A DNA stretch of 64,000 bases from Escarpia spicata (lineage: Eukaryota > Annelida > Polychaeta > Sabellida > Siboglinidae). A program made the position numbers and the translations under genes. The stretch lies in assembly GCA_963995525.1 (NCBI GenBank), contig OZ023216.1:41388346-41452345 (forward strand). The letters are read 5' to 3'. Of this stretch, positions 24,923-37,854 are shown one piece after another. Position 1 is the stretch's first letter, and every line of letters begins with the position of its first letter. The notes below the pieces were generated by a model that saw only the letters and a program-made list of their open reading frames with translations, did not search any database and was not told the origin of the DNA.

Positions 24923-25616
24923 GGGAAAGACCACAAGCTGGACTCAATCATCATTGCCCACATTAAGTCCTGTTGGACTGATGTGTGAACTTTTTTTAAC
25001 CAACTTTTGCATAGGATAATTCAGTGAGGTATGTTATCACTACTGCTACTACATTCTTTGAATATGTGGCAGAAATAGACACCTGACCGCCCATATATAT
25101 CGTCACTGTGGCTACCCCACATGTCCAAATCAGTCACAGGACTGGGTTGAAATTCAGGGGTCTTACTCACTGCATTTTTCTGAAAACCGAGGTATGTTTG
25201 AACAAATTTCACATAACAGGCAAGTAAAATTATTTTTAAATGCCTGTGAAATCATAAAGAAAAAGTTGAATGGAAATGTTGTAACATTTGCCAGTATCAG
25301 GAGAGACTGCAGCTTCACAATATTGCTAAAAGCAATAAGCAAAATGTAATAATATTAATTTTTATAAAGTGTAATTTCCAATAAAGCCTTACAGCTCTGT
25401 ACAAAATCTAATTACATGTAAAATATTACATATAGCATACACAGAATGTAAATCGAGTAAGATCATTATCAAATAATCATAAAAGTTCAATAAGATAAAA
25501 ACTATTAAAGGCTATAAATCATTTAACACACAATATAAGTTCAAAATATACCTAATAAATATTACAATAATTATGTACTATCACATACACATACATAAAA
25601 CGTAGATTTCTCTTAC

Positions 25617-25726
25617 CCTACTGCGGCAACTTGCCCCCCGTAGAATAGGAAGAGGGAATGTTTCTCCCCACAAGCCACTTGAACAACCAATCGGTGATTC
25701 AGAGGTCGCATCAGCTGGGGCGCCAC
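25617..25726 (-). CDS. RCC1-repeat protein, fourth coding exon
   Basis: The acceptor is gattttgcctgtag and the exon starts in phase 0 at 25726. The donor is GG/gtaaga after 25617, in phase 2. The 36 codons finish repeat 3 with the typical VVQVACGEKHSLFL strand and begin repeat 4 with GGQVAAVG. An in-frame TAG sits directly before the first codon, in the acceptor itself, so the exon cannot extend further 5'. Joined to the 14572-14693 exon, the split codon GG/A gives Gly and produces AAVGDNSHGQIG, a textbook RCC1 junction. An overlapping open frame in another phase here is a shadow. Confidence 0.85.
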
Positions 25727-26871
25727 CTACAGGCAAAATCAAGAACCAATTAGCAATGCTCACATTCTAAACCCATGCTCTGGCTATCTTTTTATGTGGT
25801 TGAATTTCGTAAAATTTCTGACGCTTATAACGAATCAGTGATAGAGAATAGGTGTGGTAAACACAAAGGGTTAAACTTGGGGATTGCAGAATGAACAAGG
25901 GTTAACGGACTGGTGACGGGCACAGAGATCAAAGAGGATATAACCTTTGTCCGTATAATATCTATTAGGCTAAAAAGTCAAAAGAGCAGCTCCAGCAAAG
26001 GCCACACATTTTATCCGCAGCCGGATTATCTTTTTACTGGCACGCAAGCCGCCACGGAATGCATGTATCCCTACTCCTGGTGGTGTGGCAAGGGACAGAT
26101 CATTAATTTTACGTTGCATTCATGAACTAGGAATAAAGCGACAGTGATTTTGATATGGCGCCCACTTTCAAGAATTTTGTGTTCTGAATGAAAATATTCT
26201 GAATAGAGAAGTGGGCATATTTGATAACAACAACAGTTACGGTGGTCAGAAATGTGTATTTCTGGAGGCTGTGTATGTGATGCTGTAAATGGACATCCAT
26301 TCTATATGGACCAGGGATCCATTTACCACTGTTAAAAATGGACCCCTCTGTGAAAAAAATGTCAATGTGCTGAGTGAGGTAAAAGTGGTTGCTTGGTGTA
26401 TGCGTCATAACACAAAATATGCAAAAACTTTGTCAAACCTTACTAATATAAATCAACACAGGCCATTTTATTATATTTTATGATTACTAACATTGCTTTG
26501 ACCAGTTTGTTGGTACAATTATTCCTTTCATAATAGAATGTTTTAAGTCTAGACATCAGTAAGCCGTGTCTATAATTCTTAAATCACTAAAAACATAAGT
26601 TCCATTTTTCACAAGAGGGCCCATATACAACTTGTTGGTAAAAGGACCACGGAGATCCCTTTACAATCTCATCAGGGCAGGCCAGTAAAAGAATGATACG
26701 TGCACATGTAGGCACAATCTTCTGGTTTTTTTGTAAGATCTAATGGGATCTGAGAAGCATCTGCCATGGTGATTTTTTTGAGAAAATGTTACGATTTTAC
26801 AAAAAAAATATATAGCAGGCCAGTGACATGACATGCAAGAACCTGTGTGTGGTGTGTTAGTTCATTTCTTT

Positions 26872-26872
26872 G

Positions 26873-26916
<44 letters not shown>

Positions 26917-27084
26917 TGTTCATGTGTGTGATCTAGTGTGTATGTGAGTGTGTGTGCATGCGTGCGTGTTCATGTGTGTGTGTGTGTGTGCGTGCGTGTT
27001 CATGTGTGTGATCTAGTGTGTATGTGTGTGTGTGCGTGCATGTTCATGTGTGTGATCTAGTGTGTGTGTATGTGCATGCATGTT

Positions 27085-27147
<63 letters not shown>

Positions 27148-27206
27148 GTTCATGTGTGTGATCTAGTGTGTATGTGTGTGTGTGTGTGCGTGCATGTTCA
27201 TGTGTG

Positions 27207-27242
<36 letters not shown>

Positions 27243-27312
27243 TGTTCATGTGCGTGCGTGCGTGTTCATGTGTGTATGTGTGGGTGTGTGTGCGTGCGCG
27301 CTAATGTGTGTT
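26872..27312. repeat. Compound GT / GCGT microsatellite
   Basis: Blocks of (TGCG)n and (TG)n are separated by a recurring spacer, TTCATGTGTGTGATCTAGTG, which appears four times, so the compound unit itself was duplicated. Purine-pyrimidine alternation over more than 400 bp favours Z-DNA. The open frame across it is an artefact. Confidence 0.95.
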
Positions 27313-29338
27313 TGTATTTATGTGCGTGTATGTTCTGCTTTTAATCGCACAAATGAACTCCAACAACAATCATAGTTTCTTGTCTGTTACCAATATAATG
27401 ACAATGTCCCTTCATATCACTACTCGTTTCTTTTTATTCTCTACAAATTGATTATATGTAATATTAATCATCTGACTTTCTTTTCAACTATTGGAAGATT
27501 TTTTTCCAATTGCAGAAAACTGCTTCTAGAAAATATTTCTTACATTTCCTGACACCAACTGTCTCTGTCTGTAACTGTCTCTGGCTGTGTCCACAGGATT
27601 TTTTTTACATCAAAGAATGTTTCAATTTGAAAGGTGCCTTAAGATTTGCTGGTCACCCACCGATTAAATAATTTTTTGTTTTAAATGCTTACAATCCATC
27701 GGAAAACTGGTTGTTATAACATGGTAGATTATGTGGAAGAAGTTTCATGGTGTAAAAAAAAAATAAACTGGTCAAAAGAGACAAGTTTGAGAGCTATTCA
27801 ACGCCTGTTGGCTGAAGCGCCAACCAGCAACAAAAATATCGGAACGGACAATTGACTTGTCTGCCAAATTTTGTTACATTTCTGTACGTTTATCATTCAC
27901 ATTTTGATCAGCATTTTTTGTGTATGGTTAAGATGGGGGTGGGTGCTGATTTTAGAAGATGGATGGTTAACTCAAATTAACGGAAACTAGAATGTGGTCA
28001 GATACGTTATATATATTTAGAAAATACTAATAATCATACAGAACTATACTGATTATCATCAAGGTATATATGTATTGGAAAAAATACCTGTTAGGTGTGT
28101 TAATCAGTGTGAAATTCACATGCTGTGATTTTAGAAAACAGACGTGGCATCTATGAATTTGTTTATGGTAAAACAAACCATAAACTGGTATATAGAAACA
28201 GGTAAATACATGTTTTAAAAAGAAAAAATTTAAATAGGTTTTAACATTTAAAAAAGTTAAACAAATAAGTTATGAACATTAATAGAAATACATATTATGT
28301 AAAAATAGGATATCAAATCAACATTTTACAATACAGTGCTTTTGTTCAACTGTTCAAAGTGGGTCCTCTGACAATATCTATACAATTGCATATATTATTT
28401 AAAAAAAATTGTCAATGTTATATAGCCATTTTTGAAAACCCTAAATATTCTTGCGCAATAGACAGTCAAAGGTGTTGTTAGCATTAATACTATTAACATG
28501 CAAACTAACATCTACCTAATCCTATCTACCTCTGTGGTGCAATTAGTTATTTAATCTTTGCTTATGCTTCCTCTGTAAGTTTGCCTAGATGCTGTGAATG
28601 ACCATAATGACTTGTATAACTCTACTGAAACCAGAACAGAAACAAGGAATCCATTGTTTTCCCTAGCCTATCTGAACCATAGCAGATGTGGAGTATTACT
28701 TCAGGCAGTGTGAAGCCAGCTGCACCAGCTGGGCACTCAACCCACGGTCACAGAAATACAAATATAAACCTAACAAAAACTCAGTGGAATGTCCGACGTA
28801 GTATCCCATTTATTTATTCTCATGTTGACTTTGCTCAGTGCAGCCAATGAACAAAAGTTACTGTGTGCAGCATCTGTCATGGCATAAAAAAAACAAAATA
28901 TGTGGAATCAATAAAAACTCCTTAGAATAAACCCTAAGTGGGTGACGGTATGCAATGAATACAAATGTAATAAATGTCGGCCATTTTATACTTGTTCAGT
29001 TTTGCACATTAATAACTTGGTACTCTGCGCCTTCTCTCATCGCAAAAACTACTACTGTTTGCATATTCAATACAAACTGCACAAAAATGTTTCTGGCACG
29101 GATGAAAACCTGTTTAATGCATGCAATAACTACATTATTGTCACAAGAAGTAGCCCAACTTTGCATGTTTTTAAAACTATTCCATGGGCCAACTGTGTGG
29201 AGGACGTGATGACAGTGGCACCACCTTCTGACCAACATTGCAAACAATTGACTTCTGCAACAACATTTGTACAAGCTTGCCAACCAAAGCAATAACCCAG
29301 CAAGTAGAAAAATAAAGAGACTATCGATGATAATTTTA

Positions 29339-29400
29339 CTATCACGATAGCATCGTGATAGATGTAATTACTATTGTGATACTATCACGATAGTCATAAG
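29339..29400. other. Cluster of TATCACGATA dyads
   Basis: CTATCACGA and TCGTGATAG form a 9-bp stem with a 5-nt loop (29339-29361). ACTATCACGATAGT follows about 30 bp later. Each dyad carries two inverted GATA words. It lies in the gene's third coding intron region. Confidence 0.55.
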
Positions 29401-30756
29401 ACTAGCGCGGTAACTGATAGCTAAACAATTGATAGTATTGCATCATGATATCCAATATAAATGAAATCTAGTTCGTTCAAAGACAAACTTTTGGTGATCA
29501 TACCAATTTTATTAAAGAAGCGTACTGCTCGGCAGCGATGTGGAGTCCACTCCAATATTGTCAAACTATAACCTAGGACCTCATTTAATTAAATCAAATT
29601 TAAGAACTGATGAAAATAATTTTTTATGTGTTTTCAATGCTTAAAATGGACGATAAAATTAAATGCTTTTTAAGACTGTAAGTACCGGTAATAAATATCT
29701 GGTTATTGCAGCAATAATGCATATTCAGCAGAAAAACGTTTTAAAAGTTTATGTAATCAGGGTGAAGCTCTTAGGGTAACAATCTCATCCACAAAATGTA
29801 AAAAAATCTCAGCTATTATCAAGAACACCGAACATCTGTACAAGCCTGGCAAAGACAGATTGGTGCAGAAACTGGCAATTCAATTACTGCTTGAGATATA
29901 CCAGTCATGTCTTGACGTCACCCTCCAGTAAACCCTGGACCTTCAGGAGAGAGGGTGAGAGGGGTGAGAGTGCCAGAGGGCACGTTCAACAGGCAATCAA
30001 TTCTCAACAGGTTTTTATGAACCGTTCCACTGAAACCGAACAACTATAGTGAAAAAACACCAGTAGGCGAGATAAGTCAATCATTCTGAAGGATGGGCGC
30101 TCAACCATGGCTGAAATGCCATTCTCCTTCTTCAGTTGACAATTCCACCTTCAATGGGGACCTGACCTTTGTCTGCAAGGCAATAGGTTATGGGCAAAGG
30201 TCGGGCAAGATGAATGGGCAAAGTCCCGGGACTGTTGGTGGGGAGTCAAGTCCCTCAAACGCTGTCTAATATTCGTCAATCAATTAGAGAGAACCCACCC
30301 TTAATAAAGAGGGGCATTTCAACAAGGTATTTGGCTACTGGTGGCTATTTCTACGAGACCCGATTCTCAGGTGTAAAAGGTATATTTATGCCTCTCTGTC
30401 AACGAACGATCTGGAGCACTATTTGTGAACGTATATTTATTAAAATCACGCATGCACGCACATACTTTATGATGGTGGCTGCTAACAAACATTTCATGAT
30501 TCCATCAATAAATTCAACATAACTGCTTGAGGAAAAATAATGAAATAGTAAGTGAGCTGAAAGTAGAGCCAATAATCACTAAATTTAAGCTAACAATAAA
30601 TCCAGAATAGCTGGGAAAATGTTTCTGTTAGCTTAAACTTAGTAACTATTTTGTTTAGTTAATGTTTCTGTTGTTCATAGCTTGTAATTGAAAGCATTCA
30701 ACCCCGAATCTGAGAAAATTTATCAAATTAGCAATTTAAAAAAAGAAGAAGATATA

Positions 30757-30837
<81 letters not shown>

Positions 30838-30860
30838 CATGCGTGTGTTCATGTGTGTGC
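30757..30860. repeat. (GT)n microsatellite
   Basis: A nearly pure TG run of about 80 bp, then a few GCGTG variants, lies about 70 bp downstream (minus strand) of the third coding exon's donor, within the intron. Confidence 0.95.
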
Positions 30861-30929
30861 GTGCGTGTCCATGTGTGTATACATATTTAAAATATATTTA
30901 AAAACAAATTGTATTCAACATATACTCGC

Positions 30930-31134
30930 CTTATTACCCTTGTAGGTGTCCAAATCGAAATCGTAGCCAAGTTGCGCAAAGAAATTGTTGCCGAAACTGT
31001 AGAGTTTTCCGCTGGTGAGCCATATGTAGGTGTGTCTACCCCCACATGCCACGCCCTTGATGGACCCCCCATGGGGGCATTCCAGGTTGACCTTCACTGC
31101 TTCTTGGGCCATATCTTTCTTTCCATTGCCGAGT
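30930..31134 (-). CDS. RCC1-repeat protein, third coding exon
   Basis: The exon starts after the acceptor gggtgtcctacag at 31134, in phase 2. It encodes the rest of repeat 2, from LGNGKKD to IKGVACGGRHTYIWL, and the start of repeat 3, KLYSFGNNFFAQLGYD. Two ends are possible. The canonical donor gtaata would end the exon at 30938 in phase 1, which does not fit the next recognisable exon. A GC donor, AAG/gcgagt, would end it at 30930 in phase 0, which fits exactly and adds only a few residues to the inter-repeat loop. I give the GC-donor version. The alternative is the GT donor plus an unseen microexon of 3n+2 nt. Confidence 0.8.
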
Positions 31135-32732
31135 CTGTAGGACACCCAGAAATCAACATCTGTAGATCCAGTCAAATGCACAAAGTATGTGGTTGTATTT
31201 GGTGTGTGTTAACTAATTCAATTTAATACACATTCAATACCATTCTTGCTAATAGGAGATTATGTATCAATTTCACATTATATATTAGAAATGAAGCAAT
31301 CACAAGTTTTAACAAATTATGAAATAATATACAGCTGTACCAAATATGAATGCTGGTACAATTATTTGTAAATTAAGTTGTATTATTTTTTTACATCTGG
31401 TCAATAAACTAACATAAACTTAATTATAACTCTAATTGGAGTTTTTAAAATTTTATTTATCTATTTTAATAACTTACTAATGAGATTATGAATTGCTTTA
31501 TGCTGTTTATTAAAAATAATAACAACTGACAGGGTATTTTAACTGATTTATTAATTGTAGACCATTTTTTTGTTTTAGGGTGTAATGAAATTATTTTTAT
31601 CTGGTGCTATAAAAAGTAAATTATATCATTATATACGAAAGTAAAAAGGTAAGGAACCAACTGATGTAACCATAGAGGGGAATAATGATACATGATATTG
31701 ATGATGGGTTTTGGAACGAGGATTTTGGTGAAGAAAGCCCAATAAAACACTAAAATATACAAACCACATAAGTGTGAATAATGATAGATAACATTGGAGA
31801 CGGGAACCCAGATTTTGTGGAGAATGTATGTTAAAAATTTACAGATCACATTTGTTAAGAAACATGATCAGTGATATCAGTGGTGGGCTTATGAACCAAG
31901 GTTTCAGCAGAGAATGCCCCCAACCAGTAAACCGTCTATTTGGGAAGGATTATCACCATTGTCTGAGAGAGATTAAGCCTTGGGGTGGTCTTCAGTAGTG
32001 TCCATTGTTATGTCCAGCAGATGTGAGGAATTCTAAATGAAAGGGTAAGATCAAAAGGGTCAACTATCTCAGAAGGTCACTGTGAGAGTGGATGCTATTT
32101 GAATGACTTCACTGATTAATGTTGATCAATCAAAGAGGCACACAGCTGTTGACTCCTGTAAAATGGGCAGTTTAGCCTCAGTTCATCTCCAAAATAGATT
32201 ATTTACACTAGATCTGTGCCCGTGTCATACAAAGCTAGGGTTTTCTTATTATGTACATTTATAAAGTGCTAGAAATAAGATATTTATATGGGGTATCATT
32301 TTCAAATAGATAACCAGATTCTTTAATTTCAAATAAAAAACAGTATTCATTTAGATATCTGATAAATATCAAAATTATTTCAATAACTACAAATACTCTG
32401 TTTGCGAGTGCTCAAATTATTTTTCGTTTTTCCACAGCATAACAAACAGGTGTTATCACAAAAATTGTCCCATTTATGATACTGCAAATGTGATCCCAAA
32501 TCATGTTACATTTCAGTGTGTCATCAAGAAAAATCTCCTTATAAATATTGTGTTTGCAAAATTACGATCAGGGACAAACTTTTCCAGGGATAGAGGACAG
32601 AACTGGGAGCACTATCACTTTGAGCAACATAATTTACCTGCCTATCTGTAGAAACTTCTACATTATAAAACAATACTGTATTCTGTTTGTTTGTTATTGG
32701 ACCAATATCTCAGTTAGTTTTGTATGTATGAG

Positions 32733-33733
32733 CAGGGTTGCACTCTAGCCGGTCAAAACCTGTTTTGACCGCTTAGCAGTTTAAACCAGTTAAAACTGGT
32801 CAAAACCTGGCTAAAACCTATTAATACTATTGAAAAGCCTAAAACTAACCCAATATACACCAAATTTCTCCTAGCTTATATTTAGCTCATACACTAATTT
32901 TACCTAGTGATAGAATGTAAATATCTACTTGCTTAAAACAAGCATAGCAGGAGATTATGAAACATCAATGCTGAATAGTCGTGCAATTACTCTGAAGCAG
33001 TCCTTGTTGTTGCACAACTGAAACTGAATTGACAAAGATGCTTAATAAATAAAAGCATGTGTATAACCCTTATTAATTATTGTAAAGTATTCACCAGTTA
33101 CAAAGTTCTTTATATGCAAAAATATTCTAGAAACTATTTTGGCAGAAAAAAGGTGGCTGTGTTCTTGAATAATTCACATGGACTGCGGCCTGATCCTAAA
33201 TCTATGTTACAGAAACGGCCTGGCTACGCCAAATTTGAATACATTGTCTGGTGTCAATTTTCGTAGTGTCATGCTAATGAAAACGAGTGGATTTATGTGT
33301 CCTGTGTATTTTAAAATATTAATCTGAATATATAAAAGTTTTTTGTTGTGCATCACAATTAGGGAACGGATGTAAATATATGCTTAATAGTGAAAACGAC
33401 AAATGAAACACATTAAGTGCACGCCACCTGGCGATTGTATTGGCGTTAGCCTCCTGGCATGGTGAAAGTATCAGTGATTTAAATGGTTATGAAATATTGT
33501 ATGATTTTAACGAGTACACTTACGTGAAATAAAATATCAACTACATCGCACTAATATGTCACCGACATATTTCGTTTCTTATTCATATTAAATATATATA
33601 TTTTGACACATTTTAACAATTAATTACATAAATATTTCACACAATTATCTCTAAATTAGGTTTTGACCAGGTTTTTACCACTTTTCAGAGAAAATTAGCC
33701 TGATTTTAACCAGGTTAAAACCATTCAAACCTG
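32733..33733. mobile_element. hAT non-autonomous element with perfect 8-bp target duplication
   Basis: This 1001-bp element starts CAGGGTTGCACTC and ends CAAACCTG. It is flanked by identical 8-bp copies of tgtatgag (32725-32732 and 33734-33741), the hallmark of hAT insertion. Subterminal regions are crowded with AAAACCTGGTTAAAAC-type words in both orientations. No transposase is encoded; the longest internal frame is about 70 codons and has no recognisable domain. It lies in the RCC1 gene's second coding intron, close to the microexon. Confidence 0.85.
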
Positions 33734-33975
33734 TGTATGAGGCTGACATTTTATGTGAGTGGTTCATAGTTTTTGAAATTCGTCCAGAGGGTCGAGATCT
33801 TAGAGTCACAATTCTAAAACAACATTTATTTCCATCAGTTTTGCATGTACGGGGCTGACATTTTGTGTGCAATCTAGCGGGCTCATTGGAGTGCGTCAGG
33901 TGTTTAGGTTTTTGAAATTCTTCCCGGTTAGTGGGGATGAAGTTGCAGGACATATGTAAAACAAGGCAGACTCAC

Positions 33976-34018
33976 TGTCCACTTGTGCCGTTGCCCCAAC
34001 TGTAGATGTCATCAGCAC
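33976..34018 (-). CDS. RCC1-repeat protein, 43-nt microexon
   Basis: On the minus strand the order is a yeast-like branch site (cttactaat), the acceptor cttatcgtcag, 43 nt of exon and the donor gtgagt. Read in the phase left by the previous exon (one base, T), it gives C-ADDIYSWGNGTSG, the canonical start of an RCC1 repeat (YSWGNG..GQLG). It ends in phase 2 with CA. The next exon supplies A and makes Gln followed by LGNG, which completes the GQLGNG motif. Both the reading frame and the family motif therefore confirm this very short exon, which length-based gene finders would miss. Confidence 0.85.
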
Positions 34019-37000
34019 CTGACGATAAGCACATGATTAGTAAGCGCATTATATATTTTGTTGTGGCAAGACAAAATCAGAAGCAAGGACTTGTGGGAAA
34101 GAATTGTCAAGAACTGGTCGCCAAGCAGATCCTGAGGAGAAAGTGGGGCTGGACTGGACAGACTCTGAGAACACAAACAATGAATGTCACGAGACAGTGT
34201 CAGACTTGAAACCTTCAAGGAAAAAGGAGATGAAGGCCATAATATACCTGGCGAATGGAGACAATTGCAGATATAAAGAGGAGTGGCTATACTTGGAACG
34301 AGATTGAGAGGATCGCCCAAAGTCGTGTGCGCGGGGAAGTGGTCATGGATGGCCTAAGCGTCTCATGGAGTGAAGGGCATAAGTAAGGACATTATATTGT
34401 ACTAGTTTAAATGGTGTAACATGAGGTATTAGTTATCACCACTTCACAGTGGCGACACCTGGAGTCGCTAAACAATGTATGGTTTCCATATTTCTCCGAT
34501 AATTGGAAAAGCAAATACCTAAATACTTCATAAGTAAATAACTCAATAACACTTTTTTAGTATAGTATATCGCTAATTGGTTGATCAGGAGCCATTATTG
34601 ACCCTAGGATGTGAATGCCGACTGGACCTTGGTACCTGGGAGGAGATGAACATGGCAGACTCATGGCCGCAAAAATTGTATTAATATTATATATGTGAAA
34701 GGTTTCAGGGCAAAACGCGATATATCCATTTTCTTCGTTTTGAGAAAAAGTCACTTTTGTGCTTCATCCTCAAAGTTTAAATAACAACTTGTAAATTAAG
34801 TTGATATATATTTAGAATCCATAATCATAGAGAATGGTGGCAAACTCTGAAATATTTGTTGCACATTTGTTATGCAAAATGTGATTTTAAATTATTTTAT
34901 TATCAAAACATTGTATATTCATACAGCGAGCGCCATCACTCCGCTTAATTATTAACATTATTTCTATCAAACATAATTTCACCTATGAAGTTAAAATCAT
35001 AAAAATTATATTCTTTTGTATGATTTTTAAACCATTATTTTTTGTAAGCAAACTGGACATTTCACTGTCAAATTTGTTGATGCTGCAAGAGATTTTAAAC
35101 TAAAAATATAAAATAATAGAAAGTCTCATATATTATAGGAGGATGTGTTATAAGGATGGATTATTATGGCTGTAATCACCTAAATCATCAGAGCACATCA
35201 TAAACAGATATTAATTTCTGTCTGAAATCAGCCGGAAACAATAACTGCCAATTAAGTCAGTGCAGGGGGCAACCGTCTATAATGAATCATAAGGACAACT
35301 ACTTCTCATTCGATATCTTTGGAAAGAGAGAAAAAAAAATTGCATTTACATCGTACAAAAAGATTTCTTTTTAATGTAAAGTTAATACAGAAAAAAAGCA
35401 ATTGAAGACAATACCTCTCCAAGGTTCTTTTAAACAATGGGAGGCTAACCAGCAATGGTCTGAATGGTTGTATTTTGTGTTTCGTTTGACCATTTGACCC
35501 CTTTTAAAATGTTTTACTTCCCTCCATTATAAGTTCGTTTATGGGAAACAATGCAGTTGGATACAAAATTAATAACCCACTTTGTACAATGCTATTGTAG
35601 ATAAAATGAATATCATTATTTTATCAAATATTTCACATACAATAACTTTGTTTGTCATTCCAAAATCAACTGCTGATAAACACTGGTATTATTACCCTCA
35701 TAAAACTGAATTGATGAATATAATAACTTGAGAATTATCTTTCTAATTAGCACTTCGCGTGAATGAGACAGCGAAGGAAAGAACCAGTAAGTGTTGAAAG
35801 GCGCTTTGAAGAGTTGACATATTTGATAGCAGTGATACAAAGCCGCACCAATCGGACGATAAAGACAATTTATTAATGTCTGCGATGATACAAAGTGCAC
35901 ACATCAGATGGATAATCGATGATAAGATCCCCTAGGGGTGGAACTGAGCGAATCAGTGATAGACATCAAATAGCCATCGTGAAAGAAAGATCACTGTTAC
36001 TGATACACACTGCCACACATCAAATGGATTCAAATAATACATTTGCAGCGCCGACAAATGCAAGTGTGCGGACAGCTTGTTAAATGGATGGGCTGGCTAT
36101 CTATGATACGATTGCCAATCATGTCGAGATCGATCTAGATATTTCCGAAACTGCTCAAGATGAATGAGCCGACATGTTTATAAAGTGCGACCTATGCCAG
36201 GTCTATCGCAGGGTGATCTGTGTGTTTGGTAAACGAAAAGGCAATCTGAAATATTCCACGGTTACAAGCGGTTGGAACATGAATCACTATAACTACCTTG
36301 GTGTCAGGTTGGTAGGTGGAGGAACTCTAATTAATGAAGCGCGAACAATAAATCAACCGCGTAGTCTGACTGGATTCTCTGTGATAGCACACAAGTGAAT
36401 AAGCTTTCTTTGTGTATTTCTCTGTAACATTCACCTCACGTTTTCATCATTAAATCCTGTGAAACCACCCGATCAACCCGGTTGATTCCCCGCCTCTTCC
36501 CAAATTCACCCGACCCCCAATGGGGTGGCCACCCTCCCACCCTCTCCTGCCAAACAACAATGACGATTATCCATGTGAGAAGTTTTTATGGGACCAGCCA
36601 CACTTGAGTAATTTGTCCTGGTGGACTGAGTTTTCAGTTGGGTGGCGTTTCGAGAGCTCGCCCCAGCATGGCTATTCAACGTGTGCATAAAGCGTGTATT
36701 ATTGAAAAATTACTCGTGAAACATTCTGTCTGGCAGCATACTGCCTGGCTGGTTTATGACCATGCCCCATGCCCCACTGCGACAGATTTATGGGCCAATT
36801 CTGAATAGCATATTTTTCTGTTTTGAATGCTGTTACAGGAAACTGAACTAGCTCCCTTTAGCAAAGAATGCTACAGAATCATATAGAACTGTATAGAATC
36901 CTTTAGAATTGTCATGGCCACTTCAAGTTTGTACAAAATTCTACAGAATAGTCTCTAGAGATTTATAGAATGTTATAGCCACTTGTATTCCTATGGAATT

Positions 37001-37854
37001 TTATAGAATTTTATAGAATTTTCTATATCTAGTACAAAATATTCTCTACAAATTTCATAAAGATTTCTTTGCTAAGTAACCGCTGCTTGACAGATAAATA
37101 CATTTCCTTAGTTAACAAATATAGAAATCAGTATAATTCAACAAGAACAGATTAACACCAGAACATATGAACTTATGTCACGTTTACATGTTGAGCATTT
37201 TGTTTGGACCTCGTCCCTGGTTCAAATAGAGACTTAGGAAAGTTTGTGTCAATGAATTTAACTAAATAGTTCAACTGAGGATATGCAACGAACATGACAT
37301 ACCAGGGTAGTTTAATTTTACTTTTAAAAATAGTTATCCTATGCATACTTTTTAAGTATTTAAAAGCAAAATGTCCATTTCTAATTTATTATATACTGTT
37401 CTTAATACGAGAATAAATATGTTGATGGTATATTGCAAAAAAAATTCCCTTTAATGACAGAATTCGCAATAACTGGATGCGTACCGGCAGCTTATGCCAC
37501 TCTAAATGAACAGAAACAGCAAAACATAAATATTTATGCTGTTCAGCTGTTCTCCAATATTTTCGAGGTTGTCCGGTTGTGCTCTGGTAAATGCCGTGAT
37601 GTGATTTATACCTCTACTTTCATCTGCCAAACTAGCCAAGGAAGACATCTGTGCAATTTTGTTGAAATCAAATATGTGGTGCTGCCACCTAGCGACCAGA
37701 CTGGCATTAAATGTTCTTCTCAGTGCCTAAGGCTTATACTGTTTGTTAAGTCTTTTATTGAAGTTTATCCTGAAAACAATGTTTTATATAGCAGACACTA
37801 AAACGGTTTCACTTACACTGCACTGTATTTGTGCATTCAATGTATGGGTTAAAT
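34019..37854. other. Left part of intron 1 (coding) of the RCC1 gene
   Basis: Unique AT-rich sequence with the TAGAAT tract at 36850; no exon is supported. The whole intron runs from 34019 to 45158 and hosts the nested hAT elements. Confidence 0.5.
36850..37060. repeat. Degenerate TAGAAT-rich tract
   Basis: Some twenty variants of TATAGAATT and ACAGAAT occur at irregular spacing; it is an old simple-sequence expansion. Confidence 0.55.

Larger units (their letters stand above)
14961..25616. other. Intron 4 of the RCC1 gene
   Basis: This 10.9-kb intron (14694-25616) holds four SINE or minisatellite blocks listed separately. The remainder (14961-17932, 19031-20559, 22080-23164, 23570-24880) is unique, with no supported exon. 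A block at 22080-22800 is less AT-rich and keeps short plus frames, but has no recognisable domain. Confidence 0.5.
25734..30929. other. Intron 3 of the RCC1 gene
   Basis: It contains the microsatellites and dyads listed separately, otherwise unique sequence. If the intron uses the GT donor at 30937, an undetected microexon of 3n+2 nt must be hidden here; I could not find one. Confidence 0.45.

Noticed and set aside
25021..25212. 63-codon minus frame tested as an RCC1 exon
   Set aside because: It lacks the YxWGxN and VACGxxHS words and the splice phases do not fit; the true exon is at 25617-25726 in a different frame.
27064..27375. 103-codon Cys/Val-rich plus frame
   Set aside because: A GT/GCGT microsatellite reads as Cys-Val repeats; it is not coding.
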